Source: Deltaproteobacteria bacterium (GTDB taxonomy: Bacteria > Desulfobacterota > Syntrophia > Syntrophales > UBA2210). Taken from it: a stretch of DNA of 6,766 bases. The notes below the pieces were generated by a model. That model worked only from the letters and a program-made list of their open reading frames with translations. It ran no database searches and had not been told where the DNA came from. The stretch is from the NCBI GenBank assembly GCA_019314085.1, contig JAFCZZ010000092.1, positions 1 to 6,766 of the forward strand, written 5' to 3'. Position numbers and translations under genes: made by a program. Of this stretch, positions 6,116 through 6,766 are shown piece after piece (positions within the stretch are counted from its first letter, which is position 1; each line of letters begins with the position of its first letter).

Positions 6116-6766
6116 ATGAAAAAGATAAAGACCACTTTTTTCTGTCAGAATTGTGGTCATCAGTCTGCAAAGTGGCTCGGCAGGTGTCCCTCCTGCGGCG
6201 AATGGAACCAGTGTGTCGAGGAAGAAGAAAGAGCCACTCCGGTCGCAGGCTCACTGGATACGTGCTTCAATGAGGAGCCCCTGCCCATCGACACCATCAC
6301 GGCGGATGAAAAGGACCGGCTCCGGACGGGCATCGCGGAAATAGACCGGGTGTTGGGGGGGGGTATCGTAGGGGGGTCCGCCATACTGATAGGGGGTGAT
6401 CCCGGGATAGGGAAATCCACCCTTCTCCTGCAGGTCATGCAGAATCTTGCCGAAAGCGGGCTGGTGGCCCTCTATGTGTCGGGAGAGGAATCGGCTCGCC
6501 AGATCAAGCTCCGGGGCGGACGTATAGGGGCCTCGTCGAACAACCTGATGGTGCTCGTCGAGGTGTCGCTTGAGAACATCCTGAGACATATACAGGAAAT
6601 GCATCCCGGGATTGTGGTTATCGACTCCATCCAGACGGTGTACTCATCGGCGATCACCTCCGCCCCCGGAAGTGTCAGCCAGATAAAGGAGACATCGGGA
6701 AAGCTCATCATGATGTCTAAGAAGACGGGGATCCCTATATTCCTGATAGGTCATGTGACAAAGGAG
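6116..6766 (+). CDS. radA: DNA repair protein RadA (Sms), N-terminal part (runs off right edge)
   Basis: RadA is a RecA-like hexameric ATPase that helps branch migration and D-loop extension in recombination and in natural transformation. The frame is open for all 217 codons to the window end, with no stop. An N-terminal C4 zinc finger is visible (FFCQNCGHQS with C10/C13, then RCPSCGEWN with C24/C27). After it come LRTGIAEIDRVLGGGI (69-84), Walker A GGDPGIGKST (93-102), SGEES (122-126) and the Walker B strand GIVVIDSIQT (165-174, with D170), then GHVTKE at the edge. The RadA-specific KNRFG motif and the Lon-like C-terminal domain lie beyond the window. The gene is transcribed away from serC. 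A run of nine G at 6355-6363 encodes part of the LGGGI segment; a slip there would break the gene. Confidence 0.95.
   Translation, partial: MKKIKTTFFCQNCGHQSAKWLGRCPSCGEWNQCVEEEERATPVAGSLDTCFNEEPLPIDTITADEKDRLRTGIAEIDRVLGGGIVGGSAILIGGDPGIGKSTLLLQVMQNLAESGLVALYVSGEESARQIKLRGGRIGASSNNLMVLVEVSLENILRHIQEMHPGIVVIDSIQTVYSSAITSAPGSVSQIKETSGKLIMMSKKTGIPIFLIGHVTKE

Noticed and set aside
6066..6254. Minus-strand ORF ending MADKL as a possible leader peptide for serC
   Set aside because: Most of it is antisense to radA; the short MADKL tail has no Shine-Dalgarno and no run of serine or other regulatory codons.

Overview
The window looks like ordinary chromosome from a Gram-negative bacterium, most likely a Desulfobacterota (former Deltaproteobacteria) member such as a Syntrophus-like lineage. 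This placement is inferred from gene types: a stand-alone RfaE2 for LPS heptose, DksA, RsfS, a long SerA with a C-terminal ACT domain, and a Methanosarcina/alphaproteobacterial-type SerC. GC content is a little above 50% by eye. I see no insertion sequence, CRISPR array, phage gene or rRNA.

Layout. Nearly the whole window (about 5870 down to 1) is one tightly packed minus-strand cluster. In transcription order it holds serC, serA, purA, rsfS, comF, a broken rfaE2, and the 5' end of dksA, which runs off the left edge. Gaps are 26 to 73 bases and rsfS overlaps comF, so an operon is likely, although dksA has its own promoter candidate. At the right, across a divergent intergenic region of about 245 bases (5871-6115), radA starts on the plus strand and runs off the right edge.

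Function. SerA and SerC catalyse the first two steps of serine synthesis from 3-phosphoglycerate. PurA commits IMP to AMP. RsfS silences ribosomes in starvation. ComF is a zinc-ribbon phosphoribosyltransferase-fold protein of the DNA-uptake family. RfaE2 would activate heptose phosphate for LPS. DksA works with ppGpp on RNA polymerase. PurA, RsfS and DksA are all tied to starvation physiology, so the cluster reads as a growth-control and biosynthesis operon.

Most notable points: (1) rfaE2 is interrupted by a deletion-plus-frameshift that removes about 18 conserved residues; (2) rsfS appears to start at a rare ATT codon placed correctly behind a strong AGGAGG; (3) the serC-radA intergenic region carries nested palindromes, one followed by a T7 run on the minus strand; (4) radA carries a nine-G run just before its Walker A motif. 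I found no clear novel multi-gene system.
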